Source: Pseudomonadota bacterium
Lineage (GTDB): Bacteria; Bdellovibrionota; Bdellovibrionia; Bdellovibrionales; JACTMU01
NCBI GenBank assembly: GCA_014584465.1
Contig: JACTMU010000014.1
Coordinates: 90,319-154,318, forward strand
DNA length: 64,000 nucleotides
Reading direction: 5' to 3'
In this document: piece after piece, positions 8,197-17,131 of the stretch
How positions within the stretch are numbered: position 1 is the stretch's first letter
Layout of the letters: every line of letters starts with the position of its first letter
Notes under the pieces: model-generated
The model's database searches: none
What the model was told of the DNA's origin: nothing
What the model saw: the letters and a program-made list of their open reading frames with translations, nothing else
Translations under genes and position numbers: made by a program

Positions 8197-9384
8197 CTAT
8201 TTCTTCTTTCGGTTTCTTGATGTGCCAAGTGCAATTGTAAAAATCTTGTGAAGATCTTTTTTCAAAACCGGTCGTGGATTGCATTGGTGGCATCCATCAC
8301 TAAAGGCCACATCAACCAGTTGATCGAGATGGTCTTTTGTAACGTTTGCCTCAGAAAGAAAAGTTGGAATCTCAATCCGTTTCTTGAGTTGATGAATCCA
8401 TCGAATAAAACTCTGTCCATCTTTAAGACCAATGCGAGTCGCGATGGCCTTGAACTTTTGTGCTTGACCCTTGAAATTAAACTCCATGGTGTAGGGTAGG
8501 AGAATGCCATTGGCAAGTCCATGATGAAGGTCACAAACAGTAGAGAGAGCGTGAGCACAGGAGTGGGTAACCCCTAAACCCTTTTGAAAGGCAACAGCAC
8601 CCATCATTGCGGCATGAAGCATATCCATACGGGCGGCAAGGTAGACATCATCATCGACGCCTTTTGTATGTTTCTTGGCGCCGACAGTGGCGATGGCCAA
8701 AGAACGCGCAACCATAGTGATTCCCTCAAGGGCAATTCCGTCGCAAAGAGGATGAACACCTTTGGCAAGATAGGCCTCAAGGAGGTGAGTTAAAGCATCG
8801 AGGCCGGTCGTTGCCATTATGCTTGCAGGAAGATCTAAAGTCAAAGTTGGGTCAAGGTAGACTTTGATGGGCATAAGTTTGGGTGAGAAGAGAATTTTCT
8901 TAATCTTGGTTTGGTCATCTGAGATCACAGAACTTCGTCCGACCTCGCTTCCTGTTCCTGCCGTAGTGGGGATCGCAATGATCGGCGGTATGGTTTGATC
9001 AATACTTTTAGCACCGGGACGATCTTCATAGTCAAAAAGATCTCCCTTATGGTGAATGAGGATCGCAATTGCTTTTGCAACGTCAATGGCAGCCCCACCT
9101 CCAATGCCCACGATGCAGTCGGCAAACTGAACGCGATAGGAATCGGCGCCTGCTTCAACCTGCTTCTTTGTAGGATTTCCCCAAACCTCAGAAAAGAGTG
9201 TTGGGGTTAGATCTGCCTTCTTAAGGGAGTCAATCAATTGAGTTAGAAAAGACATCTTTGCAACACCACGATCTGTGACAATCAGGGGGCGATGAAGACC
9301 TTGATCTTTTAGAAAAGAGGGAAGTTGCTCCGAAGCCCCTTTGCCCGCAGTGATCTTTGTTGGAAACTGATATTCGGATATCAT
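8197..9384 (-). CDS. Iron-containing (type III) alcohol dehydrogenase
   Basis: A 395-residue enzyme of the Fe-ADH family: nucleotide-binding GIGGGAAIDVAKA (about 94-106), GTGSEVGRSSVI, and metal ligands in GLDALTHLLEAY (Asp, His) and VTHSCAHALSTVCDLHHGLANG (two His). It interconverts alcohols and aldehydes with NAD(P)H. An AAGGAG precedes the ATG. It lies between a glutamate ligase gene upstream and a gamma-glutamyl hydrolase and ALDH downstream, so I infer that it oxidises the hydroxyl of a gamma-glutamylated amino alcohol; other alcohols are possible. Some such enzymes run in the reductive direction. Confidence 0.92.
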   Translation of the reverse strand: MISEYQFPTKITAGKGASEQLPSFLKDQGLHRPLIVTDRGVAKMSFLTQLIDSLKKADLTPTLFSEVWGNPTKKQVEAGADSYRVQFADCIVGIGGGAAIDVAKAIAILIHHKGDLFDYEDRPGAKSIDQTIPPIIAIPTTAGTGSEVGRSSVISDDQTKIKKILFSPKLMPIKVYLDPTLTLDLPASIMATTGLDALTHLLEAYLAKGVHPLCDGIALEGITMVARSLAIATVGAKKHTKGVDDDVYLAARMDMLHAAMMGAVAFQKGLGVTHSCAHALSTVCDLHHGLANGILLPYTMEFNFKGQAQKFKAIATRIGLKDGQSFIRWIHQLKKRIEIPTFLSEANVTKDHLDQLVDVAFSDGCHQCNPRPVLKKDLHKIFTIALGTSRNRKKK

Positions 9385-9414
9385 AAATTTCTCCTTAGAC
9401 TCAGGATGGCCTAG

Positions 9415-10710
9415 TTAGTGCGAAGTTGGTTTGAACGCGATTGTATCCAAAAGATGATCCCAACCCTTGCCAAAAGCTTTGACTGCGTTTTGACCAGGAT
9501 TTTCGAGTCTCCGTAAACGCTGTTTGCAGGGCTCTAAGAAGATCTCTTCCCCCATTTTTCGTTGTTTTAGACCTATTTCGGCCATATCAATGAGATTGCT
9601 CAGAAAATTCGTTTTGGGTTCTGGGGCGTTAAGTCCATAGAGTGCGACTTCCTTAAGATAGGCATACATGATAGACCAGTAGTTCGCGCCTAGAGATTCC
9701 CGAATGAAACGATGGGCCGCCTCTTCTGCTTCGATCAAACCAAGTGACAGGGCTGCAACAGACATCGAGCTTTGCTGAGGCTGTTGACAACAGGGGCGAA
9801 TCTCGAGTGTGCCATGGTGAGCTCTTGCTCGTGCGTGATTCCAAAGGTAGTGGTCGTGAACAAGAAAAGCCTCAAAGGGGTCTGGAGCTTGGTTCACAAT
9901 ATCTTGAAAAGGTCGATCTACCTCGAAGTAGGATCGTGAATCTCTCAGGATCAAACATCTCTTGCTCATCAATCTCTTGATGAATTCCGTAAGATCAAAG
10001 AAGGGTGTGGGAATCATGCCAAAAGATTCATCTCTAAATTGTTCGCTCATCAGCTTCTCGCGTGATGAGATGGCGGATTCCTTTCCACCAATGACCGAAG
10101 AGTTCCCGCAAAGCGAAACCAGCACAGGGGCAATGAGATTTCCATAGTTAATCATATTTAGGACTTCATCTCGGCAGAGGTTGACATGGACCTGATCGCT
10201 TGCAGTCATTGTAAAAAGAAGCCATCGCTCTCCAAGGATTCGATGAAGAAGTTGGTATCTCTGCTTTGACACCATGTTTGATGGATCCATGTCGCTTTTG
10301 GGTTGAATTCCAAAGCCAAGCAAACGAAGTCCAGCATCGGTCACTCTTTTCAAGAGATGATCGATTGCCTGGTTCATAATGTTTTGCAGTTCAAAGAGGT
10401 TGTTGCAAGGTCTACTGATGATCTCAATCGTTCCCTTTCCCACCTCCGATGAGTACGAAAAATCTTTTCCTTCGAGACCTACGAGGAACTCAGTAGACCC
10501 ATAGTCAAAGCAGGTTCGAAATTGAATGGCTCCGTCATTCAACAGGGGCCACAAGGTCGAAATGTCTGCCATTTTTCCATTTTGATGGACTACGGGAAAT
10601 TCCGCTTCACGCCCAATAGTTCGCTGAGGTTTTGGGCGACCTACCGGGAATCGATTCAAAAATGTTTGTAAAATCTGCGATGATTCATCCAAGCTTGAAA
10701 CTCCCAGCAC
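9415..10710 (-). CDS. GCS2-family glutamate-cysteine ligase-like enzyme
   Basis: A 431-residue member of the plant/alphaproteobacterial-type glutamate-cysteine ligase family (GCS2): IGREAEFPV near the N-terminus, the substrate-binding stretch GKGTIEIISRPCNNLFEL, LLGFGIQPKSD, SDQVHVNLC and YRQ-like GTLEIRPCCQQP. Such enzymes use ATP to join the gamma-carboxyl of glutamate to an amine, normally cysteine on the way to glutathione. No glutathione synthetase is adjacent. The downstream genes (30 bases away) are Fe-ADH, gamma-glutamyl hydrolase and ALDH, so an amine or amino alcohol may be the acceptor. Cysteine remains the default alternative. Confidence 0.8.
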   Translation of the reverse strand: MLGVSSLDESSQILQTFLNRFPVGRPKPQRTIGREAEFPVVHQNGKMADISTLWPLLNDGAIQFRTCFDYGSTEFLVGLEGKDFSYSSEVGKGTIEIISRPCNNLFELQNIMNQAIDHLLKRVTDAGLRLLGFGIQPKSDMDPSNMVSKQRYQLLHRILGERWLLFTMTASDQVHVNLCRDEVLNMINYGNLIAPVLVSLCGNSSVIGGKESAISSREKLMSEQFRDESFGMIPTPFFDLTEFIKRLMSKRCLILRDSRSYFEVDRPFQDIVNQAPDPFEAFLVHDHYLWNHARARAHHGTLEIRPCCQQPQQSSMSVAALSLGLIEAEEAAHRFIRESLGANYWSIMYAYLKEVALYGLNAPEPKTNFLSNLIDMAEIGLKQRKMGEEIFLEPCKQRLRRLENPGQNAVKAFGKGWDHLLDTIAFKPTSH

Positions 10711-10743
10711 TTGCGCTTCAAAAAATCTCTGTCCCGCCTGCCA

Positions 10744-11490
10744 CTAGTTAAATTTATCTATGATCTTAGGTAAGTCACGAAGATCTTTGCAAAGAGCTGA
10801 AGCATAGGAGCTCATGCTTCCTCGGTCGATCACTCCCGTGAATAAGATAGCCTTCATGCCAAGTGCCATGGGGCCAGTAACGTCATTGGACTCCCGATCT
10901 CCGACATGGATCATCTCATTTAAGGGGACGTTGAGGATCTCTGAAGCCCTTCTGAATACGATAGGGTCAGGTTTTGATGCGCCGACTTCATCTGAAAAGA
11001 CAAGTCCCGAGAACAGATGATCAAGACCCCAATGAGCAAGAAGCTTACGAATCCCTCTCCCTGGGGTATGAATCGTGTCTGAGATCAAACACAACTTGTA
11101 CCTCTTTGCGAGAATCTCGAGGGTTTCCAGGGCAAAGGAGACACAATCTGGAGGGATCTCGGTCTCCATAGATTCGATTTCATTCACAATTTTACCAAAA
11201 TTCGGTGTAGGCTTTATCTTTAGGTGGAGGTAGAGTTCGAGGAACCGATCCTGAACCGTGGGTGTTTTGTGTTGAGTCTTCCATTGCATTTGGAACTTTT
11301 CATTTGCAAACTTAAATGCCTCACGAACCTTTTCAGGAGAGAGTTGGGGGTGAACCCGGCCAATTTCATCGAGAAAGAGTTGTTCCCGAGCACCACTTTT
11401 AGAGAGTAAGCCGAGATTTTTTCTCTTTGGTTCGTCTGAATCATCTATTGCAAGGGTATCCCAGAAATCAAATGTAACTGCTTTAATCAT
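10744..11490 (-). CDS. HAD-superfamily hydrolase
   Basis: A 248-residue cytoplasmic protein starting with motif I as VTFDFWDTL (nucleophile Asp, +2 residue Trp rather than Asp, a variant seen in dehalogenase- and REG2-like HADs), motif II in LCLISDT, Lys in ASKPDP (motif III) and motif IV GDRESNDVTGP. It probably cleaves a phosphate monoester; the substrate is unknown. Leftward, 9 bases after the MscS channel stop, so probably in the same transcript. Confidence 0.85.
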   Translation of the reverse strand: MIKAVTFDFWDTLAIDDSDEPKRKNLGLLSKSGAREQLFLDEIGRVHPQLSPEKVREAFKFANEKFQMQWKTQHKTPTVQDRFLELYLHLKIKPTPNFGKIVNEIESMETEIPPDCVSFALETLEILAKRYKLCLISDTIHTPGRGIRKLLAHWGLDHLFSGLVFSDEVGASKPDPIVFRRASEILNVPLNEMIHVGDRESNDVTGPMALGMKAILFTGVIDRGSMSSYASALCKDLRDLPKIIDKFN

Positions 11491-11499
11491 GTTGCCCCA

Positions 11500-12456
11500 T
11501 TAAGGTGAGCCCTCCGGCTGTTTTTGCCATTCAATCTTCAAGGGCTCACTCGTCGATCCCACAACAAGTGTTCGATAGGGAAACGGAATCTCGATCCCCT
11601 CATCATCAAAGGTCCTTTTGATTCTTCTTAAGAACTCTCTACCCACATTCCACTGTTCACTTGGTTGAGTTTTGATCCGTCCCTTAATGACCACGCTGGA
11701 ATCACCAAAGCTGTCCAGACCAAATATTTCGATCTCTTCAAGAATCCTTGATTCAAAATCAGGATCCTTTCTAAGTTGCTCGCCAACCCCTCGGATGACC
11801 GAGCTCACTCGGTCCACATCTTCCTTGTAGGCAATGCCGATTTCAAAGACATAGGCGGACCATTGATAAGTCTTGTTGGCTAAGGTGTTGATTGTGCCGT
11901 TAGGGAAAACGTGAACGGTTCCCGTGAGATCCCTAATTGAAACTGTACGAAAATTCACCGACTCCACCAGTCCTCCGGTGCCATTGATCACTACGACGTC
12001 CCCAACGCGAACTTGATTTTCAAGCAACATAAAGAAGCCCGAAATGATATCTCGTACAAGATTTTGAGCACCAAAACCAATTGCCAAACCTGCGATCCCG
12101 GCACTGGCGAGAAGTGGGCCGATCTCCAAACCTGTTTCGCCTAAAATCACAAGTCCACCAACGACCCATAGGGCCGATAAAATGGCTCGCTTCAGGAGGC
12201 GAAAAAGTGTTTCGACTCTTTTTTGTGCCTCAACGGGGGAGCCTCCAAGGAGGTTGCTCTTTGCAACAACACGACTTTCCGCCCGATTCATCGCAAAGCG
12301 AATGGCCCTCGAAACTAGCCAGACGACCAGAACAATAAGAGAAATCCTCAAGGAGGCCTCAAGAATTCGGTCCCATGGAATCTGGTTGATCGTCTTGATG
12401 ATAAGATCCAACATAATAGGGGTAGTTTTAACATATTCTTTTGTGAGATCAAACAT
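11500..12456 (-). CDS. Small-conductance mechanosensitive channel, MscS family
   Basis: About 318 residues with three membrane helices in the first 150 residues and the pore-lining TM3 signature AGLAIGFGAQNLVRDIISGFFML, followed by the beta domain (VRVGDVVVINGTGGLVESV) and the alpha/beta cytoplasmic vestibule. It opens under membrane tension to release osmolytes on hypo-osmotic shock. The ATG at 12454-12456 is preferred to the TTG two codons upstream. It heads a short leftward unit with the HAD hydrolase. Confidence 0.92.
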   Translation of the reverse strand: MFDLTKEYVKTTPIMLDLIIKTINQIPWDRILEASLRISLIVLVVWLVSRAIRFAMNRAESRVVAKSNLLGGSPVEAQKRVETLFRLLKRAILSALWVVGGLVILGETGLEIGPLLASAGIAGLAIGFGAQNLVRDIISGFFMLLENQVRVGDVVVINGTGGLVESVNFRTVSIRDLTGTVHVFPNGTINTLANKTYQWSAYVFEIGIAYKEDVDRVSSVIRGVGEQLRKDPDFESRILEEIEIFGLDSFGDSSVVIKGRIKTQPSEQWNVGREFLRRIKRTFDDEGIEIPFPYRTLVVGSTSEPLKIEWQKQPEGSP

Positions 12457-12599
12457 TTGCAAACTTCAACGCACTCTGAGGTGGACTGCTGTTTGAAAGG
12501 CCAAGGACTGGATTTGAGTGATTCAGTGGCCCCATTTCACCCGCAACTGGTCAAAATAGGGGGATTGATTTGAAATGTGAGATGGTGAAATAATCACTT

Positions 12600-13178
12600 A
12601 TGGTCAAACAATGGAAAATCATTGCTGTCGCAATCCTCCTCTCCTTTTGCATACCACTTAAAGGAAATGCATTTCTGCTTGATTTTAATGCATTCTACTT
12701 GAGTGATGGGTTGACCTCCTCCACCAACACCTCATCTTCGCGAAGTGTCGGAGATTTTGCATTGGCACTCAATTTGAATCAGGATGCAACGCTCTTACTT
12801 GGTGCAGGAATCAACTCGATCAGTGTGATGGACAACGATGGAACCAACACCACGGAGTGGACCACGTTGGATTACGGCCTGAAATTTGTGGGATTCTTCG
12901 ACAGTGTGAAGCACTGGGGCTTGGGACTAACTTACAATCTGGTCGCTCAAGGGACCTATAAGACGGCAAGTGGCACTGCCCATTGGAGAGGCACCAGTGC
13001 CATCATCTCGTTTGGTTACAATCCAATCATCGCAAATCTTATGTATTTTGGAATTCGCCTTAACTACTACATGGCTATGTACAATGAGAGTTCGATCGAT
13101 GGAAATAACTACGTGAATGAATCCAATCGTCGGTCTTACATCTATCCTACTATCTACTATAGCATTCGCTTCAAATAG
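12600..13178 (+). CDS. Exported protein, probable small outer-membrane beta-barrel
   Basis: 192 residues. Signal peptide MVKQWKIIAVAILLSFCIPLKGNA, then alternating polar/hydrophobic strands (for example DFALALNLNQDATLLLGAG, KHWGLGLTYNLVAQG, YIYPTIYYSIRFK) ending in a C-terminal aromatic strand YYSIRFK, a pattern expected for an outer-membrane barrel. No homologue recognised. Divergent from the MscS gene and followed directly by a palindromic repeat. Confidence 0.7.
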   Translation: MVKQWKIIAVAILLSFCIPLKGNAFLLDFNAFYLSDGLTSSTNTSSSRSVGDFALALNLNQDATLLLGAGINSISVMDNDGTNTTEWTTLDYGLKFVGFFDSVKHWGLGLTYNLVAQGTYKTASGTAHWRGTSAIISFGYNPIIANLMYFGIRLNYYMAMYNESSIDGNNYVNESNRRSYIYPTIYYSIRFK

Positions 13179-13179
13179 T

Positions 13180-13339
13180 GGCTGGCGCGAAATGGCCAAA
13201 TACTTCGTTGCCTCGCTCAAATCTCACTTCAACGTACCTTAGCAGTACGCCTGCGTTCGATTTGAGCATCGGCGCCTCGTCTTTGCCCATTATCGCCAGC
13301 CACGAGTTTAAGGCTGGCGCGAAATGGCCAAATACTTCG
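13180..13339. repeat. Palindromic repeat with a partial second copy
   Basis: The 28-bp string beginning GGCTGGCGCGAAATGGCCAA occurs at 13180-13207 and again at 13312-13339. Between them lies a long imperfect hairpin: GCTCAAATC near 13218 pairs with GATTTGAGC near 13258, and GGCTGGCG at the left end pairs with CGCCAGCC near 13295. It fills the gap between two convergent genes and may act as a terminator or be a remnant of a small mobile repeat. Confidence 0.75.
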
Positions 13340-13356
13340 CGTCAGGCACTACTTAT

Positions 13357-13710
13357 CTAATGGATGTTGCGACTCTTAAGTAGATCGGAGATTGCGCTGT
13401 CTCGACCCTGGCCGTCGATCATCTGGTCGCAAATTGCGGCAAGATGAGCCTGAATGCCCGCTCGCGCTTTACTTATTGCGTCAAAAATATCACGACTCTT
13501 TCCAATCGACTCGAAACGAAGCTCCTTCCACACGAACACAAGTGCCACACTGAGTTCTCCACGCTTATTTCCCACATCCTTGACCACAAAGCCAAGAAAG
13601 GCGTCTTGAGGAAGGAGCGCCTTAAGTTCAGAGACCTGTTGATATATGTACGCATTAACTTCCCTCTGGGAAAAGCCTAATGGAATAGAATTTGGACCAA
13701 TCATCTTCAT
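13357..13710 (-). CDS. Ribosome hibernation factor (HPF/RaiA)-like protein
   Basis: 117 residues. The C-terminal half (VALVFVWKELRFESIGKSRDIFDAISKARAGIQAHLAAI) follows the pattern of the HPF/YfiA fold: beta strands with a basic/aromatic edge followed by a D-x-x-x-A-I helix that lies over the sheet. Such proteins bind the ribosomal A and P sites in stationary phase. The N-terminal strand is less typical, so this is a fold-level guess. It lies divergent or convergent to unrelated genes and gives no context support. Confidence 0.45.
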   Translation of the reverse strand: MKMIGPNSIPLGFSQREVNAYIYQQVSELKALLPQDAFLGFVVKDVGNKRGELSVALVFVWKELRFESIGKSRDIFDAISKARAGIQAHLAAICDQMIDGQGRDSAISDLLKSRNIH

Positions 13711-13751
13711 GTTTTTATCTTGGGTGCTTTTTTGTTAATGTCAATGCAACC

Positions 13752-14339
13752 TTATGTCGGTATTTCGGAAAAAAGGCGAAATCGGAGTGGCCAAAATGCG
13801 GCATCTCCAGCGTAGTTGATGCCAACCCTGGGAGTTGCTTCGATTCTCAATTTCTCAGGGCGTCGGGCTTGAGAAGGTTCTTCAATGTAAATTTGCTCCC
13901 CAACCAAGGATGCTCCATCGAAACTTCGATCGATTCCAAGGGCTTGACAAAGTTTGCCAGGTCCATTGGTGAGATCTTCTGGATCTCCTTTCACTCTGCG
14001 CCAATTCTGCATGGTCCTGACACCTTCGAGAGGGAGGAGCGCTCTCACCAAGACCGCCTCAGGGGCCGTTTCTGTCGTTACAACGTTGAAGCAATAGTGC
14101 ATTCCGTAGACAAAATAGACGTAGGCATGGCCGCCCGGAAGGTACATGGATTGAACACGCTGGGTCCTTCGTCCACCAAAGGTGTGGCAGGCCGGATCAT
14201 CCAATCCTAAATAGGCCTCTGTTTCAATAATGAGTCCAGAGAGGCGCTGACGGCCGTCATCACGAACAAGAACTTTTCCGAGGAGCTCTTCAGCAACCTC
14301 AATTGTATCACGTTGATAAAAATCTCGAATTAACTTCAT
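13752..14339 (-). CDS. DNA-3-methyladenine glycosylase (AAG/MPG family)
   Basis: A 195-residue monofunctional DNA glycosylase. It has the catalytic glutamate in IIETEAYLGLDDPACH, GRRTQRVQSMYLPGGHAYVYFVYGMHYCFNVVT, and the later LTNGPGKLCQALGI, all signatures of the eukaryotic-type AAG family. It excises alkylated and deaminated purines to start base-excision repair. The ATG at 14337-14339 gives the normal family length. Shares a 168-bp divergent upstream region with the uracil-DNA glycosylase gene. Confidence 0.95.
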   Translation of the reverse strand: MKLIRDFYQRDTIEVAEELLGKVLVRDDGRQRLSGLIIETEAYLGLDDPACHTFGGRRTQRVQSMYLPGGHAYVYFVYGMHYCFNVVTTETAPEAVLVRALLPLEGVRTMQNWRRVKGDPEDLTNGPGKLCQALGIDRSFDGASLVGEQIYIEEPSQARRPEKLRIEATPRVGINYAGDAAFWPLRFRLFSEIPT

Positions 14340-14439
14340 TTTTCAAAGTCCATATTCAATGATGTGCCAGTAGTCAACTCTCTCAAGAGTGGACCTTCGG
14401 AGGTGCAACAGCGAAATGTATTGACGGATTTTGTCACAT

Positions 14440-14495
14440 TTTCTAACTTTGACGCTATTTCGTGCCGGACACTATTTCGTGCCAGGCGCTATTTA
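14440..14495. repeat. Short tandem GTGCC repeats
   Basis: The segment contains three spaced copies of a GCTATTT/ACTATTT-CGTGCC unit, ending in GTGCCAGGCGCTATTT, which shares its core with the 25-bp hairpin at 5034-5086. It lies in the region between the two glycosylase genes, where no other gene is visible. Confidence 0.5.
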
Positions 14496-14507
14496 TAGGG
14501 GGTAAGT

Positions 14508-15212
14508 TTGCAAGAAGAGGGTGTTCAAAGGGAAGTGCAAGAGCAATTCAAGATGGAACCCTCCTGGAAGGAACATCTTTCTGGTGAATGTGCAAAATCC
14601 TACATGAGTGGTCTACGTCAATTTCTCTTGGACGAATTGAGGGATAAGAAGGTGATCTACCCCAAGCCCTCCCAATATTTTGAGGCCTTCAATCGAACGC
14701 CCTATGATAAAGTGAAGGTGGTGATTCTCGGGCAGGACCCCTATCACGGTCCGGGACAGGCCCATGGACTTTGCTTTTCGGTGCCCAAAGGGACGCCTCT
14801 TCCACCATCACTTAAGAACATATATCAGGAGTTGAGTGAGGATCTCAAAGTTCCCGCACCTCGAGAGGGCTCCCTTGAGAGATGGGCGGAGCAAGGTGTG
14901 CTGCTGCTCAATGCAGTTCTCAGTGTTGAAAAGGGGTGTGCCAATTCGCACAGCGGGAAGGGATGGGAGGAGTTTACCGATCGGGCCATTGAGGCTCTCA
15001 ATCAACGAAAAGATCCGGTGATCTTTGTCTTGTGGGGAAGCTACGCTCAGAAAAAGGGGGGGATCATCGATCGCAAACGGCATGTGGTACTTTCTGCACC
15101 CCATCCCTCTCCACTTTCTGCACATCGAGGTTTTTTTGGCAGCCGCCCCTTTTCCAAGATCAATGAACATTTGATTCAAATGGGAAAAAATCCCATTCGT
15201 TGGATCGACTAG
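14508..15212 (+). CDS. ung: Uracil-DNA glycosylase, family 1
   Basis: A 219-234 residue enzyme that removes uracil from DNA. It has the catalytic-water loop GQDPYHGPGQAHGLCFSV, the uracil-binding VLWGSYAQKK, and the minor-groove intercalation loop HPSPLSAHRGFFGSRPFS. The start is uncertain: TTG at 14508 has a G-rich Shine-Dalgarno-like stretch (AGGGGG) upstream, while ATG at 14553 gives the length and N-terminus usual for Ung. Not an operon member. The 270 bases after it contain no recognisable gene. Confidence 0.96.
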   Translation: MQEEGVQREVQEQFKMEPSWKEHLSGECAKSYMSGLRQFLLDELRDKKVIYPKPSQYFEAFNRTPYDKVKVVILGQDPYHGPGQAHGLCFSVPKGTPLPPSLKNIYQELSEDLKVPAPREGSLERWAEQGVLLLNAVLSVEKGCANSHSGKGWEEFTDRAIEALNQRKDPVIFVLWGSYAQKKGGIIDRKRHVVLSAPHPSPLSAHRGFFGSRPFSKINEHLIQMGKNPIRWID

Positions 15213-15483
15213 AGAGGCAGATGTGGTATCCTTTCGGACCCAAAAGGGCGACTATTTTTGCCGATTTCGAAATCATGAAGCTCAGATCGAATGTGGGGGC
15301 GTTCAAATTTACGATAAGGCATTTGGCCCTTTTGCTCCAGAGCGACGACGCATTACCATACAATCGAATTTGCGTGGCGCCCAATGAGCTGATATGTCTC
15401 TCTGTTGAGTCCCACTTTGTTTGTTGATTTGGGAAATAACTTTAAAGAGATCAGGAGCTATTTTTGGTCGGGAGGAATGATCC

Positions 15484-17061
15484 ATGAAAGCATTGAGCGC
15501 TTTTCTCATTCTATGTTTTGCTTCATTAGGAAATGCGAAAACATTTGTCTATTGTTCAGAAGGGAGTCCGAGCACTTTTAATCCACAGATGGCAAGCGAT
15601 GGGACCACATTCAACGCCAGTTCACGGACCATCTACAATCGGCTGGTCGACTTCAAACAGGGATCGACGGAGATCATCCCTTCACTGGCGACCACTTGGA
15701 AGGTCTCTGGGGATGGACTTCACTATACATTTCAACTTCGTAAAGGAGTGAAGTTTCACTCCAATGAAAACTTTACTTCGACCCGTGAATTCAATGCCAA
15801 TGATGTTCTCTTTTCATTTAATCGAATGAGACTCAAGGATCATCCTTACCACAAAGTCAATGGGGGTAATTATGAGTACTTTGAATCCATGGAAATGGGA
15901 TCGTTAGTTAAAGAGATCAAGAAGATCAATGATTATGAGATCGAGTTTATCCTTGCAAAGCCAGAGGCTCCTTTTTTAGCGAATATGGCGATGGATTTTG
16001 CAAGCATCTTGTCCGAAGAGTACAGCGCCAAGTTGGCCAAAGAGAAGAAAGAGGTTGAGATTGATACTCATCCAATCGGGACGGGGCCCTTTGTTCTCAA
16101 AAAGTATGTAAAAGATAATATCATTCGATACGAAGCCCATCCCGAATATTTTGAAGGAAAGGCATCCATCGACAAGTTGGTCTTTACGATCACTCAGGAT
16201 CCCAGTGTGCGTTTTCAAAAGCTCAAGACGGGTGAATGCAATTTCGTGGCCTATCCTGCACCCACGGATCTGGAAAAGATGAGAGCGGATAAGAACATCA
16301 CCGTGTTGGAGGAAGCGGGACTGAATGTTGGGTACATTGCAATGAATGTGCAAAAGGCCCCGTTGAACAACCCACTTGTTCGTCAAGCGATTCACCATGC
16401 GCTCAATCGCAGCAGTTACATTGCCGCAATCTATTTGAACAATGCGGAAGTGGCGAAGAACCCCATTCCTCCCACAATGTGGAGTTACAACGACACAGTA
16501 AAGGACTATGAATATTCGCCTCAAAAGGCCAAGGAGTTGTTGAAGAAAACAGGATTTGAAAAGGGTCTTGAGCTCGAGTTGTGGACCCTTCCTGTTTCTC
16601 GTCCCTACAATCCCAATGGAAAGAAGATGGGAGAGCTGATTCAGGCCGATCTCAAGGAGGTTGGGATCAACCTCAAGCTGATCTCTTTTGATTGGCCCAC
16701 CTATCTTTCTAAGGCTCGAACAGGGGAGCATCAAATGATTCAGATGGGTTGGACCGGGGACAATGGTGACCCAGACAATTTTTTAAGTGTGCTCTTGGGG
16801 TGTGGAAGCATTGAGGGTGGGAGCAACTATGCCCGTTGGTGTGATAAGGAATTTGTCAGCCATATCGATCAAGCAAAACGGATCACCGTTCAATCTCAAA
16901 GAGCCATACACTATCTTAAAGCCCAAGAGATCTTTAAGAAGAGCGCACCGTGGGTGACGTTGGCGCATGCGAAGGTGTATCGAGCGATGTCCAAGAATGT
17001 CGTCGGATATAAGATCAGTCCGTTTGGGGCTGACACATTTTATGGAGTGGACTTAAAATAG
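15484..17061 (+). CDS. Peptide ABC transporter substrate-binding protein (DppA-like)
   Basis: A 525-residue periplasmic binding protein (SBP_bac_5 family) with signal peptide MKALSAFLILCFASLGNA, the early STFNPQMASDG motif, GTGPFVLKKYV, and the C-terminal GWTGDNGDPDNFLSVLLGCG typical of dipeptide binders. It delivers peptides to the DppBC channel encoded immediately downstream. A GGGAGG 8 bases before the ATG supports the start. First gene of a rightward dppABCD-like operon. Confidence 0.93.
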   Translation: MKALSAFLILCFASLGNAKTFVYCSEGSPSTFNPQMASDGTTFNASSRTIYNRLVDFKQGSTEIIPSLATTWKVSGDGLHYTFQLRKGVKFHSNENFTSTREFNANDVLFSFNRMRLKDHPYHKVNGGNYEYFESMEMGSLVKEIKKINDYEIEFILAKPEAPFLANMAMDFASILSEEYSAKLAKEKKEVEIDTHPIGTGPFVLKKYVKDNIIRYEAHPEYFEGKASIDKLVFTITQDPSVRFQKLKTGECNFVAYPAPTDLEKMRADKNITVLEEAGLNVGYIAMNVQKAPLNNPLVRQAIHHALNRSSYIAAIYLNNAEVAKNPIPPTMWSYNDTVKDYEYSPQKAKELLKKTGFEKGLELELWTLPVSRPYNPNGKKMGELIQADLKEVGINLKLISFDWPTYLSKARTGEHQMIQMGWTGDNGDPDNFLSVLLGCGSIEGGSNYARWCDKEFVSHIDQAKRITVQSQRAIHYLKAQEIFKKSAPWVTLAHAKVYRAMSKNVVGYKISPFGADTFYGVDLK

Positions 17062-17131
17062 AGGGTTGACTCGTTACGAGCTATAGATGTAGAGGCCGTA
17101 TTGGATCGATGAAGAGTGTTGTAGTTGAGAT

